This document shows, piece by piece, positions 21,730 through 32,647 of a stretch of 64,000 nt of DNA (its first letter is position 1; the number at the start of each line of letters is the position of its first letter). The notes under the pieces were generated by a model, which saw only the letters and a program-made list of their open reading frames with translations, did no database searches and was not told where the DNA came from. The stretch is from Marsupella aquatica. Lineage: Eukaryota > Marchantiophyta. Location: NCBI GenBank assembly GCA_973895155.1, contig OZ316896.1, forward strand, positions 7,068,001-7,132,000, in the 5' to 3' direction. A program made the position numbers and the translations under genes.

Positions 21730-23183
21730 CACACCATACATAAGTAGTTTCAGCTCTCCACTTCTAGAGAGGTAGTCCCCGTGACTACTTTTGCACTCTC
21801 CCACTTCCTCTCTCCTCTACTCCAAGGAGTAGCAAGGGGGATATCCAAGTGGTGTGAGCTTAGTCTATACTGAGCAATAAGTTGTCTAAGTTGTACTGAG
21901 ATAGTGCTAGATAAGTATTCTTGTTCTCGATATTTCTTCATGGGGTTCACATCTCTCATGTAGTATTGCTGCCGTGGGCTAGGTTCATGCCAAAGTTTGT
22001 GCAAAGCCTTTTGCTCAAGTTTTGCTCTTAGCTTGGTTGGGTGTGTTGGCCATTCATGTTCAGGAAAATCCCAAGCATGGGCCCACCTGCACACATCTGC
22101 ATACCACCCTTTAGCTGAAGATGAGCGCAAGGCATGAAAAGAAAATCTGTTTTCCTCCAACTCTCTTACACGCATGATGTATTTGAGTGTGTGGAAGAGT
22201 GCCTCCACCTCCAAAGGAAACAAGCCTGCCTCTGCAAGTGTAAGTGTCCATGAAATCTTCAAACTCAGGGCTTAGCAAGGAAGTGAGCTTTGGAGTTTTC
22301 ACAATCCACTCCTTAATGGCTTCCTTCATCATCTGACTGTGACAAAGACTCATCTCTTCAACAGACCATGGCACGTCGAAACTGCTGGCCTGGGTCTTCA
22401 TCACCTGAAATTGTTGCAAGTATGAATTCTCCCCCGTTTTGACCACCTCGGGGAATAACCAAACATTGAACTAGTACCCGACGTCGGAAATGCAATTCAA
22501 TTTGTGTACCATGGTACCAACTCCAATGGCTAGCAACTTGTCAACAACGAATGTTGATGAATTGCACTCGGTGCCGTCACCAAGTCAAGGTAATTGATTT
22601 TGCTTAGCCTTCCTCTTTGCATCAAGAGCCAATCCCGGACTCAAAACAATCGTCTTGCCTCAATCTCTCCGTTGAGTCAAAACACTTGATGCTTCTCCCT
22701 CCGAGTCGATTGCAATGACAAGAAACCCCGCTCAGGCAAAAGAAGACTCCATAGCCGGCCAAAAAATCAAAACTCTTCTTTTTCTTGTCCCATTGCACTC
22801 GATATTCACTTGGTAACAAATCAGCTACCAAAATGACTAGCTCATCCCGATCTACAAGCAGAGCTATAATATGCGGCGTCTCTTTTGCTGTAGAGCTCAC
22901 ACCGTCGAGAAAATAAACTCTGGTCCCTCTTCAAAAAACCGTCGAACATGAATCTTGACAACTTTCTTCACAAATTCTAGAACGATGAAAACTTAGATCT
23001 CTCCACACCATAATCTTTGTTCAACGATTTCTTTGCACCGTTAGAAAGCCCTTGCCCCGATCTATCCGTTGAGCCCAAAAACTCCAAGTTCCATGCGACG
23101 GAACTCCAAGAAAACCACCAACACTCAAAGCTGGAAAAAACCATCACAAAATCCCGTCAAAAACAATGTCACCTCCCAGGCAT
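21730..23183 (-). mobile_element. Internal remnant of a minus-strand copia element
   Basis: This lies immediately downstream (minus strand) of the LTR and primer site at 23184-23540. Minus-strand peptides such as FDVPWSVEEMSLCHSQMMKE (22446-22250) and RDELVILVADLLPSEYRV (22900-22700) are gag-like in position and character, but frames are broken. A LINE fragment (21857-22243) sits inside it. Confidence 0.5.
21857..22243 (-). mobile_element. Internal fragment of the LINE at 52.5-57.4 kb
   Basis: The minus strand is nearly identical to 56580-56966 of the full-length LINE (post-RT part of ORF2, from LTLAEAGLFPLEVEALFHTL to AQYRLSSHH). It lacks both the 5' part and the 3' tail of the LINE, so it is not a standard 5'-truncated insertion. 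Confidence 0.85.
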
Positions 23184-23195
23184 GCTCTGATACCA
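23184..23195 (-). other. Copia primer-binding site
   Basis: Minus strand TGGTATCAGAGC, complementary to the 3' end of initiator methionine tRNA, two bases inside the LTR edge. Confidence 0.85.
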
Positions 23196-23197
23196 AT

Positions 23198-23540
23198 TGT
23201 TAAGCATAGACAACAATTGCAACAGTAAGCACATGACACATCCAACACGCAAGTAGTCGACACAAGAGATATGTGGTTTACCTCCTCGAGGCTACGTCCA
23301 CGGGACCACACAAGAGAGCTTTACTGAACTCTAAGCCCGTCGGCCGTACCAAGTCTCCACATTGTAAGCTCTCTTCATCTCTCAAGTGGCCCCATAACAA
23401 TGAGCCTAAGTTCCACTTATCCAAGAAAACATTGCTTGGCATATAGTGTGAATCCTAGTTAACCTAACCACATCTTCGACTATAGTTAGCCTAACTATGG
23501 TTACATGTCGTAACCCTAGACCTTGAGTAAATACCTAACA
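23198..23540 (-). mobile_element. Copia 5' LTR (minus strand)
   Basis: On the minus strand the LTR begins TGTTAGGTATTTACTC (23540) and ends TTAACA (23198), giving TGTTA...TAACA inverted ends, with the primer site directly after it. Length 343 bp. No matching second LTR was found in the window, so the element is truncated at its 3' end. Confidence 0.8.
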
Positions 23541-24848
23541 GATCCTGCAGTGAGAAGAAACAAGCCATCTCCTTAGTAAACTCTGCCCTGAGTGATAAGA
23601 ACCATGGTCCTTATGAGAGTTGTGGCCCTGGTGATACCTAGAATCCCCATAAGGGGCGTGTAAAGAGTAAGTATAATCGCTATGTGGTTTACACCTACTT
23701 TACACCAAAAAAGGGCTAAATGAAAACGGGCATAACTTGGGCTAGGGGCATCCATTGGGGCCCAAAGTTTTTTGCGTTGAGTCAAGGGAAGGTAAGACAC
23801 CCCTTTGTGAAGGTGGAAACCCAGAAAAAGAACCACCCTGGAAATATATTTTAGCCGAGGCCAAGAGGCGGTCCCGATAGCTTGCAAACCAGAGCCGACA
23901 TAACGAACACCAGATTTAGGGACTAACCTTTCTCGCACCCATACCACTTTACTTAGACTCTAGGGAAGGGTACTTACCTTTGGTCAAGGGGGTGTAAGGC
24001 CATCAAGTTAAGAGAAGTAAGTATAGGGGTAGTTTACTTAGGGTAGTAAATTAAAGGGTTACAAGTAAAATAAGATCAACTTTGACTAGACATAACTTGA
24101 GACTCACTCACTCTTTTTGCAAGCTTTCAAGAGGGTTGGAAAGTTGGTGAGGAGGACCATAAGTGGGAGCAGGTTTGGAGGTCAAAGCATGCAACTCTTG
24201 TGTGGCATGTTCCAGGGCTTGGAAGGAGTCAAAGACAACAGGTTGTAAAGTGGGCTATGAACTATAGAGTTGGACTTTGTGTGTTAGGAGGACTTGGGGG
24301 AGGTATAGTTGGACCCCAAGTCAAGCTTGGTGTGGTGTGGAAGGAGAATAGTATATAATGAGGAAGTTTTGCTTTGTTAGGGACCAAAATTCTCATTTCT
24401 CGAAGTAGAGGCTCTACCTTGCTAAGTTGGGGCTAAGCTTGAGAAGGAGGTGAGGTCCATATTTAGTGTGAGGATTTTGTAGAAGATCTTTTGTTGTAAG
24501 GATTGAGTATGCAATGAAAGGAGTCTTCCCAATCTTCATTGTGACCATTAAGTATGAATGCATTTGAAATGTATGAGAGCAATTAGAGAAGTGTCCATGT
24601 TAGGGTACAATCTTGGTCTAAGCTTGAAGGGGATGTGCTGGTACACAACCAAGGCCAGGGAGGCAAGGTTAAGGTGGAGTACTATTTTGGGACTTAGAGA
24701 TGATTGTATCTTGAGGATGGAAAGTACCTTGCCTTGAGTGAGAACAAGAGGGAAGAGTCCTTAGCGAGAAGAGTTGTCTTTAAGAGCTCAAAGGGAATGT
24801 GTGGGCCCAAACCAAGGCCAGGGGGGCAAGGTTAAAGGGTAACACTAC
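23541..24848. other. Retrotransposon-like debris without a clear frame
   Basis: No gene recognised. The phrase AACCAAGGCCAGGGAGGCAA occurs at 24647 and, slightly changed, at 24809 (each about 40 bp, followed by a gap and ACTAtTTTaaG-like text), an imperfect direct repeat about 162 bp apart. The style resembles gypsy-type internal sequence, but I find no enzyme motif. Confidence 0.35.
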
Positions 24849-26770
24849 TTTAAGGATCTAATCGCAAAACATCTTCAATCCCCCAGTGTTTGGGGATGGC
24901 CGCAGTGCCAAGATAAAGGACCAGGTTCTCCCGTACCAAGCTCCAGGCACACCAAAGCTGACCAGTATAACAGAGCTTCCCAAATGAGCGAGGAGTACTA
25001 AGCAGGACCTTATCCTTCATTGAGTAGTTGTTCCTGCGTACCGTCGTATAGTTGCGCCATTTAGTTAGCTTTAGATTCTCCGTATACATCCTGGCCCATT
25101 CTGATTCCGGTCTATCAAGCGCCCTAGTAAACCATTTACTCAGTAGAGCATCAGAAGTCCTTCAATCCCAGGCCACCATCCACCTTAGGTCATGCCAGCT
25201 TCTCCCACGCCACCAGTGGAATTTGCTTCCCCCCTGTTTGTTAATCCCCCAAAGAAAGACACGACTGAGTGCAATCAGCTTCTTTGCCAGAGAAGCAGAG
25301 GATTGCAGAAACATCATGTGATATACAGGAATGGCAAGTAAAACATGTTTGATCAACAACACCCTTCCAGTGAAAGATAGAAAACGGGTAGACCAAGATG
25401 AGAGTCTGGCTCCAATTTGGTCGAGGCAAAAGTCATGCAGTTGTGCTTCAGTAAGATCCAAGCCAAAAGGAGCACCCAAATATTTCTGTTTCACTCCTCT
25501 TGCACTAATCAGACATCCAGTAGCCAGAAGCCAGCTCGGGATCACCTCCACAGCAAGGGGAATAACAACTGACTTGTTTAAGTTCAATTTAGCACCTGTG
25601 GCATCTTTGTAGCAAGTGAGAGCACTCCTGGCTTGCTCAAAGGCGGCCGCTGAGGCCGGGATGAACAACCCTAAGTCATCTGCAAAAAGTCTAAAACATA
25701 TGTGTAGAGAGCTGGAAATCTGCAAACCCTGTAATCTACCAGCATTAATCTCCGATGTAAGAAAATCCATCAAGGGCTGTGTAGATATGACAAAGAGAAG
25801 AGGTGATAGAGGGCAGCCTTATCTCACACCCCTGGACATCTTCACATCCTCAGTCCAGATGCCATTGACAAGAGCCTTAGAGCAGGCATTGCTGATCAGA
25901 GACTTTACTAGAAAAATAAAATGTGAGGCAAGGCCTAACAGGTTCATAGTTTCCCATATGTAAGAGTGATCCACTCTATCAAAGGCCTTCTCAAAATCCA
26001 GTTTCAGGAAAAGAGTCGGGGTCCTAGTGAAGTTAATCCAGTCTTTAACCAACCAGGTGAGAGAGATATTTTCCAGAATGTGCCGCCCAGGGATAAAGCC
26101 TATCTGTTGTGGACAGATCAGCTTAGGTAGTAACATTTTTAGACGAAGGGCTAGCAGCTTAGCCAAGAGCTTGTATACAATGGTTAACATGGTTAATGCT
26201 CTCCAGTCCCCCAGTCTTTGCTTATCAGTTTTCTTAGGAATAAAACGAATAACCCCATCTTTGATGTTGAAAGCCAGATGTCCTGTCCTCCAGAAATCAC
26301 AGATCATGTCATGAAAGTCAGTCTTCATGAATTCCCAGCAAGCCCTGAAGGTCTCCGCAGTCATGCCATCAATACCAGGAGCTTTGTCACTGGGAAGGAG
26401 TAACAAAGTGTCGTGCAGTTCACGTATAGAAGGCAGCTCTTCAAGCATTCTAACCTCAGCCGCAATAGGGGCAAAGTGTGTGTTCCTACTCAGAATCCTG
26501 CATGCTGTTCTCTGCTTCTTCAATTCTTCTCCTTCCGGTATTAATGGCGGTGAGTACAGCTTCTCACAAAAATGTTGTATCTCTCCAACAATGAGTCGCT
26601 CCTCCCTTAATTCTGTGCCACCATCAACCACAAGATATTCCATCTTTTCTCTGTGCCATTTGGCCTTAACAGTGGAGAAATAGAACTTAGAGGGTTCGTC
26701 GCCTTGGCCCAACCATTTAATCCTAGATAGCCGGCGATAGTGGTGAGCATCTTCAAGTTCCATTGAGCGG

Positions 26771-27095
26771 GGGTATTTACAAACGACAGCAAATAGCAAA
26801 CAGTAACAGGAAACATAAACTGGTAACAGGAAAATGAGTGGTAATTTTTTTTGAATTTTTTAAAAAAAATTTGTTTTTGAAAAAAAAAGTTTTTTTTTGC
26901 CGAAATATTTTTTTCTAGCGCCCGGCGCTGGTAATGCTAGCGCCCAAAGCTAGCCAAAAAAAGTTGTCGACAATTTTTTTTTGAGAAATGTGATTTTTTA
27001 GGAAATATTTTTACATTGTCATTTTTCTGGTAACAGTAAAGTTTTGCTGGTACTAGTAAACCTGTTTCCTATTTACTGTCATGCATGTCATACCC
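26771..27095. mobile_element. Mutator-like MITE, copy 2, inside LINE-2
   Basis: A 325-bp element with ends GGGTAT (26771-26776) and ATACCC (27090-27095) and, inside them, GACAGcAAATAGcAAACAG at the left matching GACAGtAAATAGgAAACAG inverted at the right. The centre has AGCGCCCGGCGCT (26917-26929) and AGCGCCCAAAGCT (26939-26951) in an AT-rich body. GAGC occurs at both flanks but slightly offset, so the target duplication is unclear. It separates the endonuclease and RT halves of LINE-2 and is therefore younger than that element. Confidence 0.75.
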
Positions 27096-27604
27096 GAGCC
27101 TGTGAGTACATTATCTTTGGTATCCATAAACTCTGTGATACTTTCAGTGGAGCAACCCTCCATAATGGTAACCTTCAGAAGTCAAAGTTTGTCATGCAGT
27201 AGTGCAGCCTTTGCAGCCTTGGGCAGTCTGTGGTGAAGATTGTAGTGTCATATAGCATTGGCGGAGACGCTGATACGCCAAAGAAAATTGCAGATGAGGT
27301 TCAGCAAGGGGAGCGGCATCCCCAATCCCAAAGGTTCGCAGAGTTCCTGACCACAGCAGGGTTAGCTTTGAAGTAAGAAGTGTGTCGTTGATCAGAAGCA
27401 GACGTGAGCAAGGGGGCAATGCGGAAAAAGATCAGCATCGGGTCATGGTCCGATAGTGTCAATGTGCCATATTTGAGCTCCACCAGTTCCTCCGTCCACT
27501 GGCCTTTCTCACTGAAATAGAACCTATCAAGGCGAGATTGAGTCAACAGGCCGTTTTGTATATGTAAACCTGGATCCCGATACCTGACCAAGAATAGAGA
27601 GCTT

Positions 27605-27948
27605 GACATTCTACACGGTGCAGGTCGGCTCTCAATTGCACCATCAAAGTATTGTGCACTATCTGGTCTACAAAAAAGATGCCTTGCTGCTAACCATTGA
27701 CGGTGGCCACTGTACTCCAATTTTTGCAAGTGCTTAGAACCACGTGCCACACATTTTGGCCCACAGATGACACATCCTTTGTATCCAGCGTGTTGTTGTC
27801 CAGATATTAAACCATATGCAGGGTAATCATTGATTGTCCACAATAGCACAGCCCTTAGGTTGAAGTGTTGAGACAATCCCGGGCGTGGCAATTTGTCAAA
27901 GCAGGGCACTCCTTTTGTCCACAACAGCTCGTGTCTTGCTGGTCAAGT
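27605..27948 (-). mobile_element. CACTA (TNP2-type) transposase fragment inside the LINE-2 endonuclease
   Basis: The minus-strand frame reads HELLWTKGVPCFDKL, FNLRAVLLWTINDYPAYGLI, GYKGCVICGPKC, HLQKLEYSGHRQWLAARHLF and YFDGAIESRPAP, the order seen in TNP2-like En/Spm transposases (WTINDxPAYG, CPxCG, GHRxxL). It continues without a stop into endonuclease sequence (LFLVRYRDPGL..QSRLDRFYFS). Upstream, the endonuclease stops being recognisable at EFWRFLK (about 27954). No target duplication or CACTA terminal repeats were found. Confidence 0.75.
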
Positions 27949-28549
27949 CAAACCTTCAGAAACCTCCAAAATTCCAATTCCCTCTCGCGGATCAACGGGG
28001 TCAAGCTAGTGGAATCGCATCGGAGCTCAGTCATGTTAAAATCTCCAGTGAACACCCATCGACCCTGAGGCAATTTGTTTTTCAAATCATTCCAGAGAAT
28101 AGCTCGTTCTCCTGGAGAGTTGGGCACGTACACACTGATCAGCCCAAAGGTTCCCTTGGCGTGTTCCAGCTGGGCCCAAACAGCTCTGCCCAGGTCCAGC
28201 GTACCCGATGACAGTACCTTAAGTGACGGGTGCAATAAAATACCTGTGCCTCCCCTACCATCAACGGGGGCCAAGTAAAAATGCTCATAATCGGGTAGGA
28301 TGGTCTTCAGTGCATTATCCAATCAAAATTCATCAGCCTTTACTTCCTGCAAAGCCATGGCGTCGAGTGGAGGTCGGATTGAAGAAGCCCATTTCAACAC
28401 CACATGCTTTCTATCCGGATTATATAAGCCGCAGACATTCCATGATGCAAAATTGAGGAGTGTCATATCGCTCCACTTCTCCAAGGGGCCAGCAAAGCAG
28501 TTTCAGGAGAAGCAACAATAGCCAAAATTATGCCTCAACATTCAGCAGG

Positions 28550-30207
28550 TTAGAGGGAGCAGCATTCCCACCAACCACCCCCACCGCCCCGCTTGTAGGC
28601 TGCACCTCCACCAGAGGGACAGGGAGCGTGTGCAGCGATGGGGCAATTCTGCTCCCGAGTCAACTTCCGACCTGGAGTCACCCAGCCCTCAGCATCTTGC
28701 ACAGTAGAATCAGGGGAGAAAAGTAAGGATCGTTGATTCTTGGCTTTCTTTTTGCCTTTATCCTTCTTTTTCTCCTCAAGTGGGGATCTGCGTGCCAGTT
28801 TCCTAGCTCGATGTTTCTTTTGAGCAAAGTGGGATATAAATTTCTCATATTTGGATAGCTCCATATCAGAAGGTATTTCAGAGCCAGAGGGGTCATCCAC
28901 CATTTCCTCAGATCCCTCCCCAACAGCACCCGGTTGAGTCCCTTCTGCAGGCAAAAGTGCCAAAAGGGGCTCAAGTTCCCTAGAAGGCATTAGAGTAATC
29001 TCAGGTGCTGCCAACAAAAGCTTAGGCTTGTCATCCATAGCCTGTAGATCTTGAAAAATCCTAGGAACCTCGTTCTCCACAGAAACAGAGTTAACCAGAG
29101 GGTTTTGGGGACCCAGTTCAGCAGATTCATCCACCGCCGATGCAATCACAACTGGCCAGGAATCAATAGCCAGCACCGGTGCAGTGCCAAATAAAGAGCT
29201 CCCTCCAGGATCATGCTCAACAGCAGTCGTAGTTCCAAGGATGCCCCCGGGAGGAGAAGGAGCCGCCATGGTTTCAGACTCAAGAGGGGCAGGCATGTCA
29301 ACAGTAGTAACTAATTCCGCAGGGATAACCTCACCCTGATCAGTATTAAGAGGAGTGGCTAGGGGGACCTCTTGTGCCTGCTCTTTGTGTGATCGACAAT
29401 CCCTGGCCAAGTGGCCTTTGCGATTACAGATAAAATAGTGGAAGGGTATTTTTTGAAAATGACTGGTTGCCAAATGGAGAGATGAACCTGAACTTGGACT
29501 TCAACACTGCGCGGGACCTCCCATTGAGTGTCCCAAAGTATACAAACACGATCATGGGGGTAGGAGCTTAAATCATCGCCCTGAATATAATGCAAAATAT
29601 CACCCAGAGAAGCAGCCAACTTCCGACGATAGGGTTCCAATAGCAGTGCACAAAAAGGGATTTCAATCCAAACAGGTAAGAGAGTGTAAAACTCATTCAT
29701 GATATCAAAGGACGGGTTCCAGGGGAAGGTAAAAACATACTTTCGTTCCAGAAACCAGGGTGCCTCTGCTAAAGCCAGGTCCTGGTGCTCAGGATTTTTG
29801 AAGGCCACCATGTAGAAGCTCTTTCCCACAAATTTCACTTGTGTTACTGGCCACTTCCTTTTGTTAACAAAAGTCTTCTCCACCCAGAATTTAAACGTCG
29901 GAAGCATAGGTGCACAATCAGTGAAATAACACATCATGGAGCAGTTGAATAGCCCCCAAACAGTCTCAGCCGCCTCTTCAAGGGACCAAGTAATTGTAGT
30001 GTGAGGCTGGGAGGGCCAATTTTGTATCGTGAGATCTGAGATCCTTCTCAAAAGCGGAATGCAAGCCTCAGCTTCCTCCGCCCTTGCCTCAGCTGAGGAT
30101 TGCACGCCCTCTCTCGTTGCACCCAAAGTTGGAGGACCAGCAGGCCCAGCTGAGTGAAACTGGCTACGATCATTGCGATCTTGCTCTGACACTCCGTCCA
30201 CATTCAT
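28550..30207 (-). pseudogene. LINE-2 ORF1: DUF4283-like domain plus CCHC knuckle
   Basis: The first frame starts at 30207 (MNVDGVSEQDRNDRSQFHS) and holds a DUF4283-like region (WSLEEAAETVWGLFN, FVGKSFYMVAFKN, LPVWIEIPF). It ends at 29359. A second, overlapping frame (29473-28550) carries the zinc knuckle ICNRKGHLARDC and an acidic, Pro/Glu-rich then basic tail. The switch implies a frameshift near 29470. The first Cys of the knuckle is Tyr here (YFIC instead of CFIC), so zinc binding should be lost. This is the RNA-binding ORF1 partner of the ORF2 at 28466-24850. Confidence 0.75.
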
Positions 30208-31147
30208 GTCTTCCCTACCAAATCATTCACCAATGTCATCTTGAAAGGTTTCATTGTAGGAGGGCTGCTTGCAACCTTCCAAAACATCCATAGAAACAGT
30301 GTCAAGGGCACAATGAGCTTCCCATCTTGCAAATCCATCAACATTATCACCAAAATGTTTCAAACCAAACCAACTCTGCAATGGTTGATCAGAGGGAAGA
30401 GCAGTGATTGCCTCCCTATCAAGTGGACATTGGCTTCTTATCAAATTGGATCGGGCATCCTGTCCCAAAAAATTGCTCACATAACGACCCCTGCTAGGAG
30501 CAAAAAACTCGCGCTCGCAAGGGCCACCAAAATCCACATGATGCCAATGGCCAGCACCTCCTTCCACATCCCTCCGTGCCACATCCCTCTGTGCAGCCCC
30601 GTCGCGTAGAAAGGCAGGTCCCGCCATGAGAGCCCCGCATCCTCCGTGTCCCGAAGTGTTCCTCCAATATATCGACATAGATATCAAGTTGATCAAGACA
30701 AATTAAAGAAAGGTAAATGGCAGGGGGCACCAGTCTAGCACACGGGATACAATGAGCACGCACCTCAAAGACGAAGCAGGAGATTCCCAATCACTTATGC
30801 ATGAATTTGTGAAAGGGAGGCCTAAATTAGTAGCGCAAGATGTGGATAGTATCTCACCTGGAATCTTGGTCACTAGAGAGGAGAATGTCCGCCAGCACAG
30901 AGAACAGCACCCAAATCCCCAAAGGCGGTCAAGGGAGTCACCAGCAAGCCAATGTTGCAAGAATCAACAAGTGAGCCGTAGGGATGGTGGAGTCACCCCA
31001 GAAATTGGAGTCAAAAAGTGAGAAGCCGCAAGAGCAGCGCCTCAAGGAATACGCAACAAAGGCCCAGTACTAGTGATTGCATGCAATGCAGTACACCCAG
31101 TGTGTGGCAGTGTCTGCACTACCAAACCAAAGATGTCGTAACGTTGT
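30208..31147. other. Probable LINE-2 5' end and flank
   Basis: A minus-strand open frame at 30696-30223 abuts ORF1 but has no recognised domain; it may be LINE-2 5' UTR or an ORF1 extension. The region beyond about 30700 shows nothing I can name. Confidence 0.35.
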
Positions 31148-31444
31148 TTGAATGCAAGTAAAGATGAAAGCGCTTTCAACATAAAGGCCAAAGAGATTAG
31201 CCCCGCGACTCCTTCCGTCTGTGACGCAATTTCACCCTACCCAGAGATTCAGCCCACAGCACGAGCGCGGTCGGACCCCTTGTCTGCTCCCAGATACATT
31301 CCCATCATTCAGATGTTAGAATCGTTGGAAAAAAAGTTTGAACCTACAGCTTCAGCTTTTGTCGCGCGCCAGAGTAAGCAAAGTTTAGATAGCTTGTCTG
31401 TGGATCATCATTCTGATGGTCAAATCCATTCAAAGTCGTCTTAA
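31148..31444 (+). other. Unrecognised 98-codon open frame
   Basis: A short open frame in plausible codon usage encoding segments such as APRYIPIIQMLESLEKKFEP and SKQSLDSLSVDHHSDGQ. No domain is recognised; it could be a host exon or part of the methyltransferase-like gene that follows. It lies upstream of a purine-poor stretch with an 18-bp tandem (two copies of TTCTCACAGCTCCGTCAG, about 31551-31588). Confidence 0.3.
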
Positions 31445-31689
31445 TCAGTCGTAATCCTTGCCATTATCTCGATAATCATCACAAACATAACACGATCCAC
31501 AAAGATCGAACACCACACCCTCCAAAACACCCAAAAACCCCAAACCCTAGTTCTCACAGCTCCGTCAGTTCTCACAGCTCCGTCAGTTTGCCCTCTCCCC
31601 AAGAAAACCACTTTCAAACGCTAATCTTATTTATCCATATGCATCTTCATATTATTGTTACACAACCTCACTATTGTTTTGTTTTGTAG

Positions 31690-32264
31690 ATCTTCACGCC
31701 GAGGTTGGATATATTTGGTCGGGTGTTGAGCAAAATACCAATCCCGAAAGATCCCAAGTTTTGTCCATTGTCCCCCTGCAAAGATCCTTTGGTTACAAAC
31801 ATGATAGGACTTCCATCTTTAAAGAAGGATCCAATTCCAGAGCTTGTTGGAAGGCTCACAGTTGGTTTTATGCAGTCTATTATAGAGCTCATCTCTTGTC
31901 AAGGGGATATTGTCATAGACTGGACCGCTTGCTCAGGAGGTTCATTTGTGGCTGGAGATTATTGTGGTGGATTTGTTTTTGGGGTTGAAGGGCGACGAGA
32001 GTTTGTCACCGCTGCAAAAAGTACGGTAGCTGACCTTTTGGAGCCAAAGTCAATTTTGACTCCGGAGAAGACATTGTCAAGGAAAAAGAAATAGAAGTTG
32101 GACAGAGTTAGATCCATTTTAAACTTTGATTTTGAAGAAATCAAGCCGGATGTTGTTGGGGCATCTGATGAGGAAGTTGTTCCAATCGTCGATCTCGGAG
32201 ACAACGAGGAAGAGAAAACAAATCCTTTGGGATATGAATCTGAGGATGAGGAGTCTTTTGAGTA
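31690..32264 (+). pseudogene. Methyltransferase-like C-terminal exon, copy 1
   Basis: A plus-strand frame opens right after a good acceptor (TTGTTTTGTTTTGTAG, ending 31689) and reads IFTPRLDIFGRVLSK, then ELVGRLTVGFMQSIIELI, CQGDIVIDWTACSGGSF and GFVFGVEGRREFV. This resembles the C-terminal half of amino-methyltransferases of the permuted (motif IV first) type, where VxDxFxGSGT and a following GxE strand bind AdoMet; the Gly-rich loop here is ACSGGSF. It is interrupted by one in-frame TAG (32092-32094), after which the same frame stays open and acidic to TAA at 32262-32264. A matching N-terminal half is absent locally. The family call is inference. Confidence 0.45.
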
Positions 32265-32390
32265 ATGCTAGTAAGCTCACTCCAAATCCAGGATTGTTTT
32301 CAGTAAGATATCTTTATTTTAGTATTTTTAAAAATATCTATGAAAACTTTCAGGTTGGAGTGGAATACGCGGAGAAGGTTTAACTTTCAG

Positions 32391-32647
32391 AAAACGATTG
32401 CTGCAACTACGGAGATGACACCAGAAAAACCATTTATTCTCCCATCTATGCTGAAAATGCTGCCAGAAAAGTAGAGCGGTCTCGACCATTGTCTTGGGAA
32501 ACAAAAGGGCTGAGACTCAGGAGAGGCTCAGATAGGAAGTTTTTGGTGAACAAATTTGTGGATGACATTTGCCGGAGAGAATTTGTGGACAATGAGGCGG
32601 AATCTACCAATAGATCCGAGAGTAGTGAGACAAAGTCATCCAAATAG
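32391..32647 (+). pseudogene. Possible following exon of the methyltransferase-like gene
   Basis: The frame opens after an acceptor-like AACTTTCAG (ending 32390) and runs to TAG at 32645-32647, with basic and acidic charge clusters (KVERSRPLSWETKGLRLRRG, REFVDNEAESTNRSESS). No domain is recognised. Its position and acceptor suggest a last exon of the gene at 31690, but the link is inferred. Confidence 0.3.

Larger units (their letters stand above)
24850..28466 (-). pseudogene. LINE-2 ORF2: endonuclease-reverse transcriptase, decayed
   Basis: ORF2 of an L1-type plant LINE, read on the minus strand from MTLLNFASWNVCGLYNP at 28466. Endonuclease: MALQEV, VFTGDFNMTE, QSRLDRFYFS, LSDHDP. RT: DKAPGIDGMTAE, LKLDFEKAFDRVDH, then GCPLSPLLF, FRLFADDLGLF, KYLGAPFG, and a tail ending near 24850. 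It is dead: TGA near 28322 (expected Trp), TAA at about 25819 where QGCPLSP should read (Gln lost), frame breaks, an inserted CACTA fragment (about 27605-27950) and a MITE (26771-27095) between endonuclease and RT. Together with the ORF1 upstream it forms one minus-strand element. Confidence 0.85.
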
